Positions 9,333 through 18,218 of a stretch of 64,000 bases of DNA are shown here, piece by piece. The DNA is from Dyadobacter sp. CY356. GTDB lineage: Bacteria > Bacteroidota > Bacteroidia > Cytophagales > Spirosomataceae. The position numbers and the translations under genes were made by a program. The notes beneath the pieces were generated by a model. It had not been told where the DNA came from. It worked only from the letters and a program-made list of their open reading frames with translations, and did no database searches. The number at the start of each line of letters is the position of its first letter. Position 1 is the first letter of the stretch. The DNA is taken from NCBI RefSeq assembly GCF_021440195.1, contig NZ_JAJTSZ010000002.1, positions 1,116,001 through 1,180,000 on the forward strand. Direction: 5' to 3'.

Positions 9333-10748
9333 ATGAACAGAAGCACATTTATAAAAAGTACAGCTCTTTTAGGAACCGGTTTGATGATCGGTAAAATACC
9401 CGCATTTGCCAATCCCGATTTTCCGGTTGTCAGATTAAATCCTGGTGAACGGAAATTCACCAGCAAGGTTATTGAAGATGCCATTCTGGAATTTCAATCG
9501 GCTATTAAAGACAAGGAACTGGGTTGGCTTTTTGGTAATTGTTTCCCAAATACGCTTGATACCACTGTAACTTTTAACGGAAAAGGTGAAAAGCCGGATA
9601 CATACGTAATCACAGGTGATATTGACGCCATGTGGCTGCGTGACAGTACCGCGCAGGTCTGGCCATATCTTGATTTTATCAAGAAAGATAAAACGCTTCA
9701 ACAATTGATCGCCGGTGTCATAAACCGTCAGGCTGTTTGTATTTTGAGAGATCCTTATGCAAATGCCTTTTATGACGATCCTAAAAAAACCGGTGAATGG
9801 AAAACCGACGAAACGGATATGAAACCGGGTTTGCATGAGCGCAAATGGGAAATCGATTCTCTGTGTTATCCTATCCGGCTTGCCCATCGTTACTGGCAGT
9901 TAACTGGTGACACAACACCTTTTGATGCCAAATGGAAAGAAGCGATCATGCTCACGCTTAAAACTTTTAAAGAGCAGCAGAGAAAAAAGGATAATGGGCC
10001 TTATCATTTCCAGCGCAAAACTTCCTGGGCAACCGATGGCGTACCGATGAACGGATACGGATATCCGGTAAAACCTGTTGGTTTGATCTGTTCAGCATTT
10101 CGTCCAAGCGACGATGCAACGATTTATTCTTTCCTGATACCATCAAACTTTTTCGCTGTTGTAAGCTTGAAACAGGCTGCAAAAATGATTGAAAAAATTA
10201 GTGGAGATAAGGCAGCCGCAACTGAATTAAATGCACTCGCGCTGGAAGTCGAAAATGCTTTGAAAATCCATGCAGTGGTTGACAGCAAAGAATATGGCAA
10301 GGTATATGCATATGAGGTAAACGGGTATGGAAGTTACAATCTGATGGATGATGCCAATGTCCCGAGTCTTTTGGGACTACCCTATCTGGATGCGCTGCCA
10401 GTAAATGACCCGATATACCAGAACACGCGAAAAATGTTGCTGTCGTTAAATAATCCTTTCTTTTTCAAGGGAAAGGCGGGTGAAGGAATAGGCGGGCCGC
10501 ATATTGGTCTGGATATGATATGGCCGTTGGGAATCATTATCCGCGGACTGACGAGTAACAATGATAAGGAGATAAAACTCTGTATTGATACGCTGAAAAA
10601 GTGCCATGGCGGCACAGGTTTCATGCACGAATCTTTTCATAAGGACGATGCCACGAAATTTACAAGATCATGGTTTGCATGGGCTAATACCTTATTCGGA
10701 GAGTTTTTATGGGAGACTTACAAAGCGAAACCGCAATTATTTTCATAG
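9333..10748 (+). CDS. Glycoside hydrolase family 125 (exo-alpha-1,6-mannosidase)
   Basis: A metal-independent inverting exo-alpha-1,6-mannosidase by family. The 471-residue protein has a cleavable N-terminal segment (MNRSTFIKST followed by a Gly/Leu-rich core, cleavage near AFA, residue 26) and the GH125 hallmark GDIDAMWLRDST at 95-106. Further (alpha/alpha)6-barrel segments follow, such as DGVPMNGYGYPVKPVGLICSAFRPSDDA in the middle and GFMHESFHKDD near the C-terminus. GH125 enzymes trim alpha-1,6-mannosides from N-glycans or yeast mannan. This complements the GH71/99-like enzymes of the 48-58 kb locus, although the genes are far apart. It is a single gene with its own terminator. Confidence 0.92.
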   Translation: MNRSTFIKSTALLGTGLMIGKIPAFANPDFPVVRLNPGERKFTSKVIEDAILEFQSAIKDKELGWLFGNCFPNTLDTTVTFNGKGEKPDTYVITGDIDAMWLRDSTAQVWPYLDFIKKDKTLQQLIAGVINRQAVCILRDPYANAFYDDPKKTGEWKTDETDMKPGLHERKWEIDSLCYPIRLAHRYWQLTGDTTPFDAKWKEAIMLTLKTFKEQQRKKDNGPYHFQRKTSWATDGVPMNGYGYPVKPVGLICSAFRPSDDATIYSFLIPSNFFAVVSLKQAAKMIEKISGDKAAATELNALALEVENALKIHAVVDSKEYGKVYAYEVNGYGSYNLMDDANVPSLLGLPYLDALPVNDPIYQNTRKMLLSLNNPFFFKGKAGEGIGGPHIGLDMIWPLGIIIRGLTSNNDKEIKLCIDTLKKCHGGTGFMHESFHKDDATKFTRSWFAWANTLFGEFLWETYKAKPQLFS

Positions 10749-10759
10749 AAAAAATTCAT

Positions 10760-10791
10760 CTCCTGATCATATGAATATTTGTGATCAGGAG
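10760..10791 (+). terminator. Terminator after GH125 gene
   Basis: Perfect 10-base inverted repeat CTCCTGATCA (10760-10769) and its complement (10782-10791) around a 12-base loop, followed by GTTATTTGT. It lies 11 bases after the stop codon. Confidence 0.7.
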
Positions 10792-10848
10792 TTATTTGTC
10801 GCAATACCCCCTTTTTTGGGCGCGGATGCACCCTCTTCTTCAAAAGTT

Positions 10849-10883
10849 GTATTATTAATTTTGTAAATCAAAATTAATAATAC
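10849..10883 (+). promoter_or_regulatory. 35-base perfect palindrome over the promoter of the DHFR-like gene
   Basis: A perfect 15-base inverted repeat (10849-10863 and 10869-10883, 5-base spacer) ends three bases before the ATG at 10887. The left arm contains TAATTTTG (10856-10863), an exact match to the TAnnTTTG -7 consensus. The transcript would then start within or just after the spacer. It could be an operator for a dimeric repressor; a hairpin in the 5' end of the message is less likely because only the right arm would be transcribed. Confidence 0.6.
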
Positions 10884-10886
10884 ATC

Positions 10887-11465
10887 ATGAGAAAACTAAA
10901 ACTTCAAGTCCAGATCAGTCTTGACGGATATATTGCCGGGCCAAATGGAGAAATGGACTGGATGGTATGGGATTGGGATGAGGCACTGAACAATTATGTA
11001 AAACAAATAACCGATCCTGTTGACTGCATCATTCTTGGGCGAAAACTTGCTGAAGAATTTATTCCTTATTGGGCCAATATTGCGACAAAACCTGATGATC
11101 CCGATTACATACCAGGAAAAATGATTACCCGGACACCAAAAGTAGTTTTTACCAAAACACTAAACGAGTCAAAATGGGAAAATACGATTCTGGCAAAAGG
11201 TGATCTCGTTAAGGAAATTACAAAACTGAAAATGCAGGAAGGAAAAGATATCATTGCTTATGGTGGTGCAACTTTCGCCTCCGCTCTTATTAAAGAAAAA
11301 CTGCTTGACGAGTTCTATCTACTTTTAGACCCTTCTGCGATAGGCAATGGACTACCTATTTTCAAAGAAATTGATGGTAAACAAAATTATTCACTGATAG
11401 AATCAACCTCCTTTGACTGCGGAATTGTCATACTTCGTTACAAACAAAAAGAAGTTATTTTATAG
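10887..11465 (+). CDS. Dihydrofolate reductase family protein (RibD C-terminal-like)
   Basis: A 192-residue NADPH-binding protein of the DHFR/RibD-C fold. It shows the N-terminal SLDGYIAGPNGEMDWM motif, the LGRKLAEEF segment, the central GGATFASALIKEKLLDEFYL helix-strand unit and the terminal IVILRY strand. These stand-alone proteins (YyaP/YwjB type) are usually not the essential folate enzyme; their substrates are mostly unknown. It is a single gene preceded by a striking palindrome, so tight regulation is likely. The reductase fold is sure; the reaction is not. Confidence 0.87.
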   Translation: MRKLKLQVQISLDGYIAGPNGEMDWMVWDWDEALNNYVKQITDPVDCIILGRKLAEEFIPYWANIATKPDDPDYIPGKMITRTPKVVFTKTLNESKWENTILAKGDLVKEITKLKMQEGKDIIAYGGATFASALIKEKLLDEFYLLLDPSAIGNGLPIFKEIDGKQNYSLIESTSFDCGIVILRYKQKEVIL

Positions 11466-11562
11466 TACGCTTAAAGCTGATACAAGTAAAATTTTGGTAT
11501 GCAAATACCTATGTATTACATATAACTAACTAATCAATAAGTACTTAAATAAAAAACATTAT

Positions 11563-12078
11563 ATGATTCATGAACTGAGAGAAAGCTTATGGAATCAATT
11601 TGGTGCAAGTATCGATACGCTGGAAGAGGCAATCCTACTTTGTCCTGAAAACATTTTTTATGAGCATAAAAGGCTCTTTTACATGACCTATCATGTGCTG
11701 GTATTTCTGGATTATTATTCAACAATTCCTCCTGTAAATTTCTCACCAAAGCTATCTTTCACAATTGCAGATCCCGACAATTTACCAGAACATGCAATCG
11801 ATGATTTAGTACCGGACAGGTTTTACACCAAAACAGAATTGCTTGATTATATGCGATCAAGTCGTGAAAAATGCCGAAAATTAATTGCTGGCCTGACTGA
11901 GGAAAAAATAAAAAACGAGCGTTTTATCGAAGATTTTGAATCTGATGCAATGAATTATTCTGTTCTGGAAATATTATTTTACAACATGAGGCATGTGCAG
12001 CACCACGCGGCGCAGATAAATTTGCTTCTACGTCAGCAGATAAATGATGCACCAAAATGGGTTTTCAGGGCAAAGTAA
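11563..12078 (+). CDS. DinB-like four-helix-bundle protein
   Basis: A 171-residue protein resembling the DinB/YfiT family of metal-binding four-helix bundles, some of which are thiol S-transferases. The supporting pattern is a His in the YHVLVFLDYY helix (about 43) and the MRHVQHHAAQINLLLR helix (about 140-156), which together give the usual three-histidine metal site. A GGTAT/ATACC inverted repeat (11496-11509) lies about 55 bases upstream. It is a single gene, convergent with an SDR gene through a shared terminator. No substrate can be named. Confidence 0.75.
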   Translation: MIHELRESLWNQFGASIDTLEEAILLCPENIFYEHKRLFYMTYHVLVFLDYYSTIPPVNFSPKLSFTIADPDNLPEHAIDDLVPDRFYTKTELLDYMRSSREKCRKLIAGLTEEKIKNERFIEDFESDAMNYSVLEILFYNMRHVQHHAAQINLLLRQQINDAPKWVFRAK

Positions 12079-12106
12079 TACTTCGACTGATGGAAATATG
12101 GAATTA

Positions 12107-12153
12107 AAAAGAAAAGCTTAGTAGTGCATTGGATGCTACTAAACTTTTCTTTT
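12107..12153. terminator. Bidirectional terminator between convergent DinB-like and SDR genes
   Basis: An 18-base inverted repeat with one mismatch (12107-12124 and 12136-12153), A-rich on the left and T-rich on the right, so it can end transcription from both sides. Confidence 0.85.
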
Positions 12154-12168
12154 GTAACATTTCAAAAA

Positions 12169-12933
12169 CTACAATGCCATTCCGCCTGATATTTCTATAC
12201 GCTGACCGTTTACCCAACGCGCTTCTTCAGAACATAAAAAGGCAACAACACCACCAATATCTTCAGCCACGCCGGGTCTTCCCAGGGCAGTTACGTTGCT
12301 GATAAATTTTTGCATGTTATCATCATTTCTCAAATGTCCTCCGCCAAAATCTGTCATCACCGCTCCCGGTGCAATAATGTTTGCCCTGATCCCGCGCGAC
12401 CCGTATTCTTTGGCCAGATAACGCGTGAATGTTTCCATGGCACCTTTCATTGAAGCATAAACCGAAGAACCAGGCACCGTTACTCGGGTCAGGCCGGATG
12501 ATACATTCACGATTCCGCCGCCATCATTTAAAATGGGTAACATTTTTTGTGTCATAAAATAAACACCTTTGAAATGAATGTTCAGCAATTCGTCAAAAGC
12601 TTCTTCAGTTACGTCCGCAATTGGAGTATAACCGCCGATACCGGCATTATTTACAAGATAATCGAAACGCGTTGCTGCAAATTTGTTCTGCAAAATATCT
12701 TGTAATTGAACCACAAATGAGCCAAAACTTTTGATATCTCCCGTGTTCAGTTGCAGCGCAGCCGCTTTTTGTCCACTTTCCTGAATCTGCGCCACCACAT
12801 TTTCCGCATCCTTTAACTGGCTGTTGTATGTAATGATGACATCAATTCCTTTTTCTGCAAGGCGTAGTGCCATGTCTTTACCCAATCCGCGGCTACCGCC
12901 GGTAATAAGTGCAATTTTATTTTTCTGTTCCAT
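12169..12933 (-). CDS. SDR family oxidoreductase
   Basis: Classical short-chain dehydrogenase/reductase of 254 residues, FabG-like in layout. The cofactor loop TGGSRGLG is at 11-18, NNAG at 95-98, and the catalytic residues are S146, Y159 and K163 in the YASMK motif. The terminal INGQRIEISGG-like tail (here WVNGQRIEISGG) is typical. It is likely NADP(H)-dependent; the substrate is unknown. It is a single gene, divergent from the epoxide hydrolase-like gene 190 bases away. Confidence 0.9.
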   Translation of the reverse strand: MEQKNKIALITGGSRGLGKDMALRLAEKGIDVIITYNSQLKDAENVVAQIQESGQKAAALQLNTGDIKSFGSFVVQLQDILQNKFAATRFDYLVNNAGIGGYTPIADVTEEAFDELLNIHFKGVYFMTQKMLPILNDGGGIVNVSSGLTRVTVPGSSVYASMKGAMETFTRYLAKEYGSRGIRANIIAPGAVMTDFGGGHLRNDDNMQKFISNVTALGRPGVAEDIGGVVAFLCSEEARWVNGQRIEISGGMAL

Positions 12934-12955
12934 CGTCTGTTTTTATTTTGTTGAA

Positions 12956-12963
12956 CAAAGGTA
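12956..12963 (-). promoter_or_regulatory. Candidate -7 box for the SDR gene
   Basis: Minus-strand TACCTTTG, an exact TAnnTTTG match, 23 bases upstream of the SDR start codon. No -33 TTTG at normal spacing was found. Confidence 0.4.
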
Positions 12964-13122
12964 TTCGTATACAGCTTTTTACTGATTATGTAAATCAATC
13001 CAAAACTTGTAAAAATCAAATTATTGAATTAATGAATGATTATGGCTTTTCTTGCGACTTGCTTACCTTACTGTATTGAATTTAAAACTACTTTAATATC
13101 CATAAAAACTACACGATAAATA

Positions 13123-14256
13123 GTGAATACGATAAAACCATTCTCAGTCAATATTCCACAGCATCAGCTGGATGATCTCAAATTGAGATTAAATAATACA
13201 CGCTGGCCCGACGAAATTACAGGGTCCGGCTGGTCATATGGTGCTGATCTTTCTTATATGAAAACATTGACAGATTACTGGCATCACTCGTTTGACTGGC
13301 GAAAAACTGAAAAAGAAATCAATGCGTATCCCAATTTCATTGCCGATATAAACGGTTACCAAATACATTTCCTTCACATCAAAGGAAAAGGAAAGCGGTC
13401 TATTCCCCTGATCATTACGCACGGATGGCCCGGCTCTTTTCTTGAAATGATGCAATTGATACCACTGCTTACCGAAGATCCGGAAATTTCATTCGACCTG
13501 GTAATTCCATCAATTCCCGGATTTGGCTTTTCAGGAAAAGTGCATCAGCCGGGTTGTAATAGTTTCGTGGTAGCTGATCTCTGGCATGATTTGATGACGA
13601 CTTTGGGCTACGAACACTATGGAGCTCAGGGCGGAGATATTGGCGCCGGTATCAACACCTGGCTTTCATTGAAACATCCTGCAAACGTTATCGGGCTGCA
13701 TCTTAATTTTATTTCCGGGTCTTATAAACCTTATGTCAAAGAAAATGAAAAGCTTCCGGATGAAGTTATTGCTTTCCAAAAAACCGGGGCCGACTGGTCC
13801 GCCAGAGAAGGTGCTTATTCACATATGCATGCTACAAAACCGCTCACAGCTGCTTATGGCTTGAATGATTCGCCTGCGGGTTTATGTGCGTGGATCTTGG
13901 AAAAGTTTAATAGCTGGAGTGACCATAAGGGAAATATTGAAAACACGTTTTCAAAGGACGAGCTGCTTGCCAATGTGACTTTGTTCTGGCTTACTGAAAC
14001 CATTCATTCCTCCATGCGGATCTATAATGAAAACAGCAAAAAGCCTGTTGCTTTTGCTGAAAATGAATTTGTGAAAATTCCGGTTGGTTATGCCAGATTC
14101 CCAAAGGAACTTCCTACACCTCCCCGATCCTATATCGAAAAAGGTTTTAACATTGAGCATTGGACAGAGATGCCGGAAGGCGGACATTTTGCGGCTGCGG
14201 AACAGCCTCAGTTACTTGCCAATGATATACGGTATTTTTTCACAACCTTAATATAG
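13123..14256 (+). CDS. Epoxide hydrolase family protein (EHN-type alpha/beta hydrolase)
   Basis: A 377-residue protein of the microsomal epoxide hydrolase-like family. It begins with the EHN domain (PFSVNIPQHQLDDLKLRL...TRWPDE), followed by an alpha/beta-hydrolase core with the oxyanion motif HGWPGS (100-105), the nucleophile Asp in GGDIG (D172) and the catalytic His in the C-terminal GGHFAA segment. Bacterial members open epoxides or act on bulky esters. The start is GTG at 13123, supported by the EHN domain beginning at once. It is a single gene. No signal peptide is seen, so it is cytoplasmic. Confidence 0.9.
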   Translation: MNTIKPFSVNIPQHQLDDLKLRLNNTRWPDEITGSGWSYGADLSYMKTLTDYWHHSFDWRKTEKEINAYPNFIADINGYQIHFLHIKGKGKRSIPLIITHGWPGSFLEMMQLIPLLTEDPEISFDLVIPSIPGFGFSGKVHQPGCNSFVVADLWHDLMTTLGYEHYGAQGGDIGAGINTWLSLKHPANVIGLHLNFISGSYKPYVKENEKLPDEVIAFQKTGADWSAREGAYSHMHATKPLTAAYGLNDSPAGLCAWILEKFNSWSDHKGNIENTFSKDELLANVTLFWLTETIHSSMRIYNENSKKPVAFAENEFVKIPVGYARFPKELPTPPRSYIEKGFNIEHWTEMPEGGHFAAAEQPQLLANDIRYFFTTLI

Positions 14257-14397
14257 ACTCATTTTGATCCTGTCAGGTACTGATATACCAACTTTAAAAA
14301 AGTCAGTTTGCTTAAAATCCGGATACTGATATGGCCAATTCCCGAATTGTGTCAATGAATCCTGATTTTGTGTTAAATCCACTGCATAGGCTCATGA

Positions 14398-14405
14398 TAC
14401 CTTTG
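14398..14405 (+). promoter_or_regulatory. Candidate -7 box for SDR gene 14431
   Basis: TACCTTTG matches TAnnTTTG 25 bases before the ATG. A TTTG at 14367-14370 lies upstream with a rather long spacing of 27 bases. Confidence 0.45.
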
Positions 14406-14430
14406 TAGTGTACTAAAAAAGAAAAATATC

Positions 14431-15249
14431 ATGTCAAAAATAATTCTTATTACAGGAGCTTCCCGTGGTTTTGGTAAACTTTGGGCCAAAGCATTATTAG
14501 AAAGAGGAGATAAAGTGGCAGCAACCGCCAGAAATGTAGAAAATCTGGATGATCTGATTGAGGAATATGGTGATGCAGTTTTTCCGATTCAGCTGGATGT
14601 TAATAACAGAGAAGATTGTTTTGCAGCAGTGAATAAAACCAATGAACATTTTGGCCGTATTGATGTGTTGATCAATAATGCAGGTTTCGGGTTGTTCGGT
14701 GCTATTGAAGAAACAACAGAACAGCAGGCCCGCGCTCAGATGGAGACCAACTTTTTTGGACTTCTTTGGGTTACACAAGCAGTCGTTCCGATTATGAGAG
14801 CGCAAAAAAGCGGACATATTATTCAGGTTTCAAGTTTCCTTGGACTGGTAACGCTTCCGATTTTAGGACTTTATAATGCCTCAAAATATGCGGTGAACGG
14901 GTTGAGTGAAACGCTTGCTGCTGAGGTGAAAAGTTTTGGAATAAACGTAAGTTTGATTGAGCCAAATGGTTTTTCAACAGACTGGTCTGGTGCCTCTGCT
15001 TTTCAAACTGAACCGAACGAGGTATATGCGCCGATCAAAAAAGCGTTTGCTGATGGTGCTACTCCGGATACCTGGGGAAAACCGGAAGCTACGACAGATG
15101 CTGTATTACAATTAATTGACGCAGAAAACCCTCCTTTACACTTTTTGTTAGGCAAAATTGCATACCCGGGCGTAAAACAAGTTTACAGCGAACGCCTCGC
15201 TGAATTCGAAGCCTGGAAAGAAGTATCAGCAGCGGCACACGGCCACTGA
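14431..15249 (+). CDS. SDR family oxidoreductase (module 1 with AraC)
   Basis: A 272-residue classical SDR with cofactor loop TGASRGFG (8-15), NNAG (82-85), catalytic SS near 134-135, and YNASK (Y148, K152). It belongs to the subgroup often annotated as ketoreductase- or oxidoreductase-like with a C-terminal helical tail. The AraC gene follows at 15329 after a strong hairpin. The same SDR + AraC pairing recurs twice more in this window (37863/38614 and 62001/61140), suggesting the neighbouring AraC senses a substrate or product of the SDR. Substrate unknown. Confidence 0.9.
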   Translation: MSKIILITGASRGFGKLWAKALLERGDKVAATARNVENLDDLIEEYGDAVFPIQLDVNNREDCFAAVNKTNEHFGRIDVLINNAGFGLFGAIEETTEQQARAQMETNFFGLLWVTQAVVPIMRAQKSGHIIQVSSFLGLVTLPILGLYNASKYAVNGLSETLAAEVKSFGINVSLIEPNGFSTDWSGASAFQTEPNEVYAPIKKAFADGATPDTWGKPEATTDAVLQLIDAENPPLHFLLGKIAYPGVKQVYSERLAEFEAWKEVSAAAHGH

Positions 15250-15270
15250 TAAAATAGAAATATTTAATCC

Positions 15271-15312
15271 TGAAAGACGATCTGCATGATTATTTTTGCA
15301 GATTGTCTTTCA
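15271..15312 (+). terminator. Hairpin between SDR and AraC genes (terminator/attenuator)
   Basis: A 16-base inverted repeat with one G-T pair (15271-15286 and 15297-15312), followed by a T-rich stretch. It lies 22 bases after the SDR stop and 17 before the AraC start. It should lower read-through into the regulator gene. Confidence 0.75.
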
Positions 15313-15328
15313 TTTATCTGATAATAAA

Positions 15329-16219
15329 ATGAAACATTATAAAAACCTGAGCGACCTGCACCGCGATAACGGATTTCCTCCCAATGAAAATCCCTTGTTC
15401 AGTATATATCAATGCAACGGAGCCTGCTCAATAGGTGCGCAGGAGTTTACCAGTGATTTTTATATGCTCGGTTTTAAGAAATTAAAATCCGGTGTGGTTT
15501 TATATGGCCGTACCAAATACGATCATGACTGCGGCTCAATGATGTTTGTAAAACCACGGCAGGTTATCGAAATGAGAAATCTTCATTTGGATGAGGATGG
15601 CTTTCTGATTTTTATTCATGAGGATTTTTTGAACGGCCATATTCTTCATAATGAGATAAAAAAATATCATTTTTTCGATTATGAAATCAATGAGGCGTTG
15701 CATTTGTCTCCAAAGGAGGAAACAACAATTTGGGATCTGTATCGTAAAATTGAAAATGAGTATAACAACAATCAGGATGAATACAGCCGGGAAATCATCC
15801 TGGCCAATGTGGGTACAATGCTAAAATATGCCCAGCGTTTTTATAAAAGACAATTTATTAACCGCTCAGAAATTTCCGGAAAAACGGTAAGCAGATTTGT
15901 TGAAGAAATGGATGCGTACCTTGCCAACGGATTACTGCATAGCAAAGGGCTTCCTTCCGTCCAATATATGGCTGAGCGTTTGAATATTTCTTCGGGATAT
16001 TTAACTGATGTGTTAAAACAGGAAAGCGGGAAAACGGCATTGGAGCATATTCACATTTATCTGATTTCGGAAGCAAAAAACCGCCTGAAATATGAAGAAC
16101 AATCCGTATCAGAAATTGCTTATGCGTTAGGATTTGATAATCTGTCCTATTTTTCAAGACTTTTCAAAAAAGAGGTGGGTATGACGCCAATACTATTTAA
16201 GAAGCAATCACTGAATTAA
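15329..16219 (+). CDS. AraC family transcriptional regulator (module 1)
   Basis: A 296-residue regulator with an N-terminal cupin-like sensing region and a C-terminal double helix-turn-helix domain (about 200-296). The second HTH shows the typical VSEIAYALGFDNLSYFSRLFKK pattern. ATG 15329 is chosen; an upstream TTG at 15296 falls inside the preceding hairpin. It is a distant paralogue of the AraC proteins at 38614 and 60226, sharing a RFYKRQFI segment before the HTH domain. The last 12 bases overlap the end of the opposite-strand AraC gene. It probably controls the upstream SDR gene. Confidence 0.88.
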   Translation: MKHYKNLSDLHRDNGFPPNENPLFSIYQCNGACSIGAQEFTSDFYMLGFKKLKSGVVLYGRTKYDHDCGSMMFVKPRQVIEMRNLHLDEDGFLIFIHEDFLNGHILHNEIKKYHFFDYEINEALHLSPKEETTIWDLYRKIENEYNNNQDEYSREIILANVGTMLKYAQRFYKRQFINRSEISGKTVSRFVEEMDAYLANGLLHSKGLPSVQYMAERLNISSGYLTDVLKQESGKTALEHIHIYLISEAKNRLKYEEQSVSEIAYALGFDNLSYFSRLFKKEVGMTPILFKKQSLN

Positions 16220-17065
16220 AACGGATTCATTGCGCACCGAGATACGATAAGCCGCCGGACTGCTACCCGTCTGGTTTATAAAATATTTATTCAAGTGGCT
16301 GATATCAGTAAAGCCAAACTCATCCGATATTTCATTCAGCCGCTTGTCGCTGAATTTTAAGCGGTGCTGGATCAGTTTTGTTTTGTAACTGCTGATATAT
16401 TCCTGCATCGTTTCGCCCGTGTGTTTTTTAAAATATCGGCCCAGATATGAATTCGATATCCCAAAATGTCCGCTGACATTTTCTGCTTTTAATTTTTCAG
16501 GATAATAAATATTGTTCTGAATATATTGAAGCACGTCAATCGCCTTTTCTTCTGTTGCCATATTTACTTTTTCCGGCAGGAATTTGGCAATATTTCTGGC
16601 AATGATAATGATGAGTGTGTTGACGAGCTGATGGATCAGTTCCTGATTATAGATATCTCTGGTTTCATGCTCACGGATGATGGCTTCAATGATCGGGCCT
16701 ACCAGCATTTTGTCATCTTTATTTCTAAAAATACAGCCGGGCTGGTGATTCGCATTTTGTAAAATGAATTCCAGCCTTTTTACATTCTCCGCAACAATTC
16801 CGTTGTTTTTAATATAAATATCATTGAATTGAAGAAAAAAAAGCTGACTGGTCGTTTGAATATCAAACGAATGACAATCATCCGGCGTTAGCAAAAACAA
16901 ATGTCCGGCCCGATATGCAAAGCTGCTCTTATTGATACACTGCAAGCCCGTACCTGAACGGACATAAACCAGTTCAAAAAAACTGTGGGCATGTTCCGGC
17001 TTAGGACAAACGTCCAGCGTTTCATACTTAATAACATACGGCGCGTGTAATATTTCTTTTTGCAT
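16208..17065 (-). CDS. AraC family transcriptional regulator
   Basis: A 285-residue regulator with an N-terminal cupin domain (AraC-binding type, pattern EHAHSFFELVYVRSGTG written here as PEHAHSFFEL) and a C-terminal AraC HTH domain (about 185-285, with ISDEFGFTDISHLNKYF). It diverges from the quinone oxidoreductase-like gene 17155 and shares the promoter region containing an inverted repeat, so that gene is the likely target. A minus-strand TATATTTG at 17070-17077 sits so close to the ATG that the transcript may be nearly leaderless. Its 3' end overlaps the convergent AraC gene by 12 bases. Confidence 0.88.
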   Translation of the reverse strand: MQKEILHAPYVIKYETLDVCPKPEHAHSFFELVYVRSGTGLQCINKSSFAYRAGHLFLLTPDDCHSFDIQTTSQLFFLQFNDIYIKNNGIVAENVKRLEFILQNANHQPGCIFRNKDDKMLVGPIIEAIIREHETRDIYNQELIHQLVNTLIIIIARNIAKFLPEKVNMATEEKAIDVLQYIQNNIYYPEKLKAENVSGHFGISNSYLGRYFKKHTGETMQEYISSYKTKLIQHRLKFSDKRLNEISDEFGFTDISHLNKYFINQTGSSPAAYRISVRNESVLIQ

Positions 17066-17099
17066 GCAGCAAATATACTAACTTAACGAAAATATATAC

Positions 17100-17131
17100 T
17101 ACTATCTATTCATCCTGATAGTATAATTTTG
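17100..17131 (+). promoter_or_regulatory. Operator-like inverted repeat and -7 box of the oxidoreductase gene
   Basis: A perfect 7-base inverted repeat TACTATC (17100-17106) and GATAGTA (17117-17123) with a 10-base spacer ends just before TAATTTTG (17124-17131), an exact -7 match. The start codon is at 17155. The layout suits control by the divergent AraC regulator. Confidence 0.6.
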
Positions 17132-17154
17132 CGGTATAACTTAAAAACAAACAA

Positions 17155-18093
17155 ATGAAAACGATGATATTGGTTGAGCCGGGATCAACAGAAAACTTAA
17201 AAATGACAGAAGTTTCCGTACCACAAATTAAGGCTGACGAGGTTTTGATCAAAGTAAAATCAATCAGCATTAATCCGGTTGATGCTAAAACACGTCTGGG
17301 CGGCGGAGTTTATAAATATGGTGGTGTAAGTAAGCAATCAGCGTTGGTTCTGGGCTGGGATATATCGGGCGTAGTGACCGAATCCAAATCAGGTCTGTTT
17401 AATGTTGGTGACGAAGTTTTTGGTATGGTGAATTTCCCGGGCGTTGGTAATGCCTACGCAGAATATGTAGCAGCACCCGCCGATCACCTGGCTTTGAAAC
17501 CCGCTGACATATCGCACGACGAGGCTGCCGCAGCAACCCTTGCCGCACTTACGGCCTTGCAGGTATTTACTGATGCCGGGGTAAAAAAAGGTGACAGGGT
17601 TTTGATTCACGCCGCCTCTGGAGGCGTCGGGCATTATGCTGTGCAGCTCGCAAAACATCTGGGTGCTTATGTTATCGGCACCTCATCTGCTGCAAACCGG
17701 GATTTTGTCCTTTCCTTAGGAGCCGATGAACATATCGATTATCAAAACCAGTCCTTGGCAGATGCGACAAAAGATATTGATTTCGCATTCGACTGCGTGG
17801 GTTCGAATAGCGTTATACAGTCTTTGCCAGTACTTAAAAATGGCGGAAAAGTTACCACTATCGTTGGTCAGATTAGCGAGGAAGTAAATGAAAAACTAAA
17901 ATCTGAAAATATTCAGGGTAAATTGTTACTGGTCCATTCCAGTGGAACCGATATGAAGTTTTTAGCGCAGCTCATTGCGGATGGAAAGCTTAAATCTCAT
18001 GTATCAAAAACCTTTTCCTTTGACCAAATGGCAGAGGCGCACGCCCAGATCGAAAGCGGACGGACAGTTGGTAAAATTGTTGTGACGTTATAA
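17155..18093 (+). CDS. Zinc-type alcohol dehydrogenase-like/quinone oxidoreductase
   Basis: A 312-residue MDR-superfamily NADP-dependent oxidoreductase of the quinone reductase type. It has a GroES-like N-terminal half (SINPVDAKTR, GWDISGVV, GDEVFGM) and a Rossmann half with AASGGVGHYA at 153-162. The zinc-binding cysteines of true alcohol dehydrogenases are not present, which supports a zinc-free quinone or enone reductase. It is divergent from an AraC gene and preceded by an operator-like repeat. The exact substrate is unknown. Confidence 0.9.
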   Translation: MKTMILVEPGSTENLKMTEVSVPQIKADEVLIKVKSISINPVDAKTRLGGGVYKYGGVSKQSALVLGWDISGVVTESKSGLFNVGDEVFGMVNFPGVGNAYAEYVAAPADHLALKPADISHDEAAAATLAALTALQVFTDAGVKKGDRVLIHAASGGVGHYAVQLAKHLGAYVIGTSSAANRDFVLSLGADEHIDYQNQSLADATKDIDFAFDCVGSNSVIQSLPVLKNGGKVTTIVGQISEEVNEKLKSENIQGKLLLVHSSGTDMKFLAQLIADGKLKSHVSKTFSFDQMAEAHAQIESGRTVGKIVVTL

Positions 18094-18218
18094 TGCAGGT
18101 GCAAAAAGGATAATAATCTTTGATCAAAACCACCAGATAGATAAACTGACAATAAAAGTCCCGGATTGCACGAGGCACAGAATTTTCATTATAGTATTAT
18201 CACATTAAAACGAACTAT

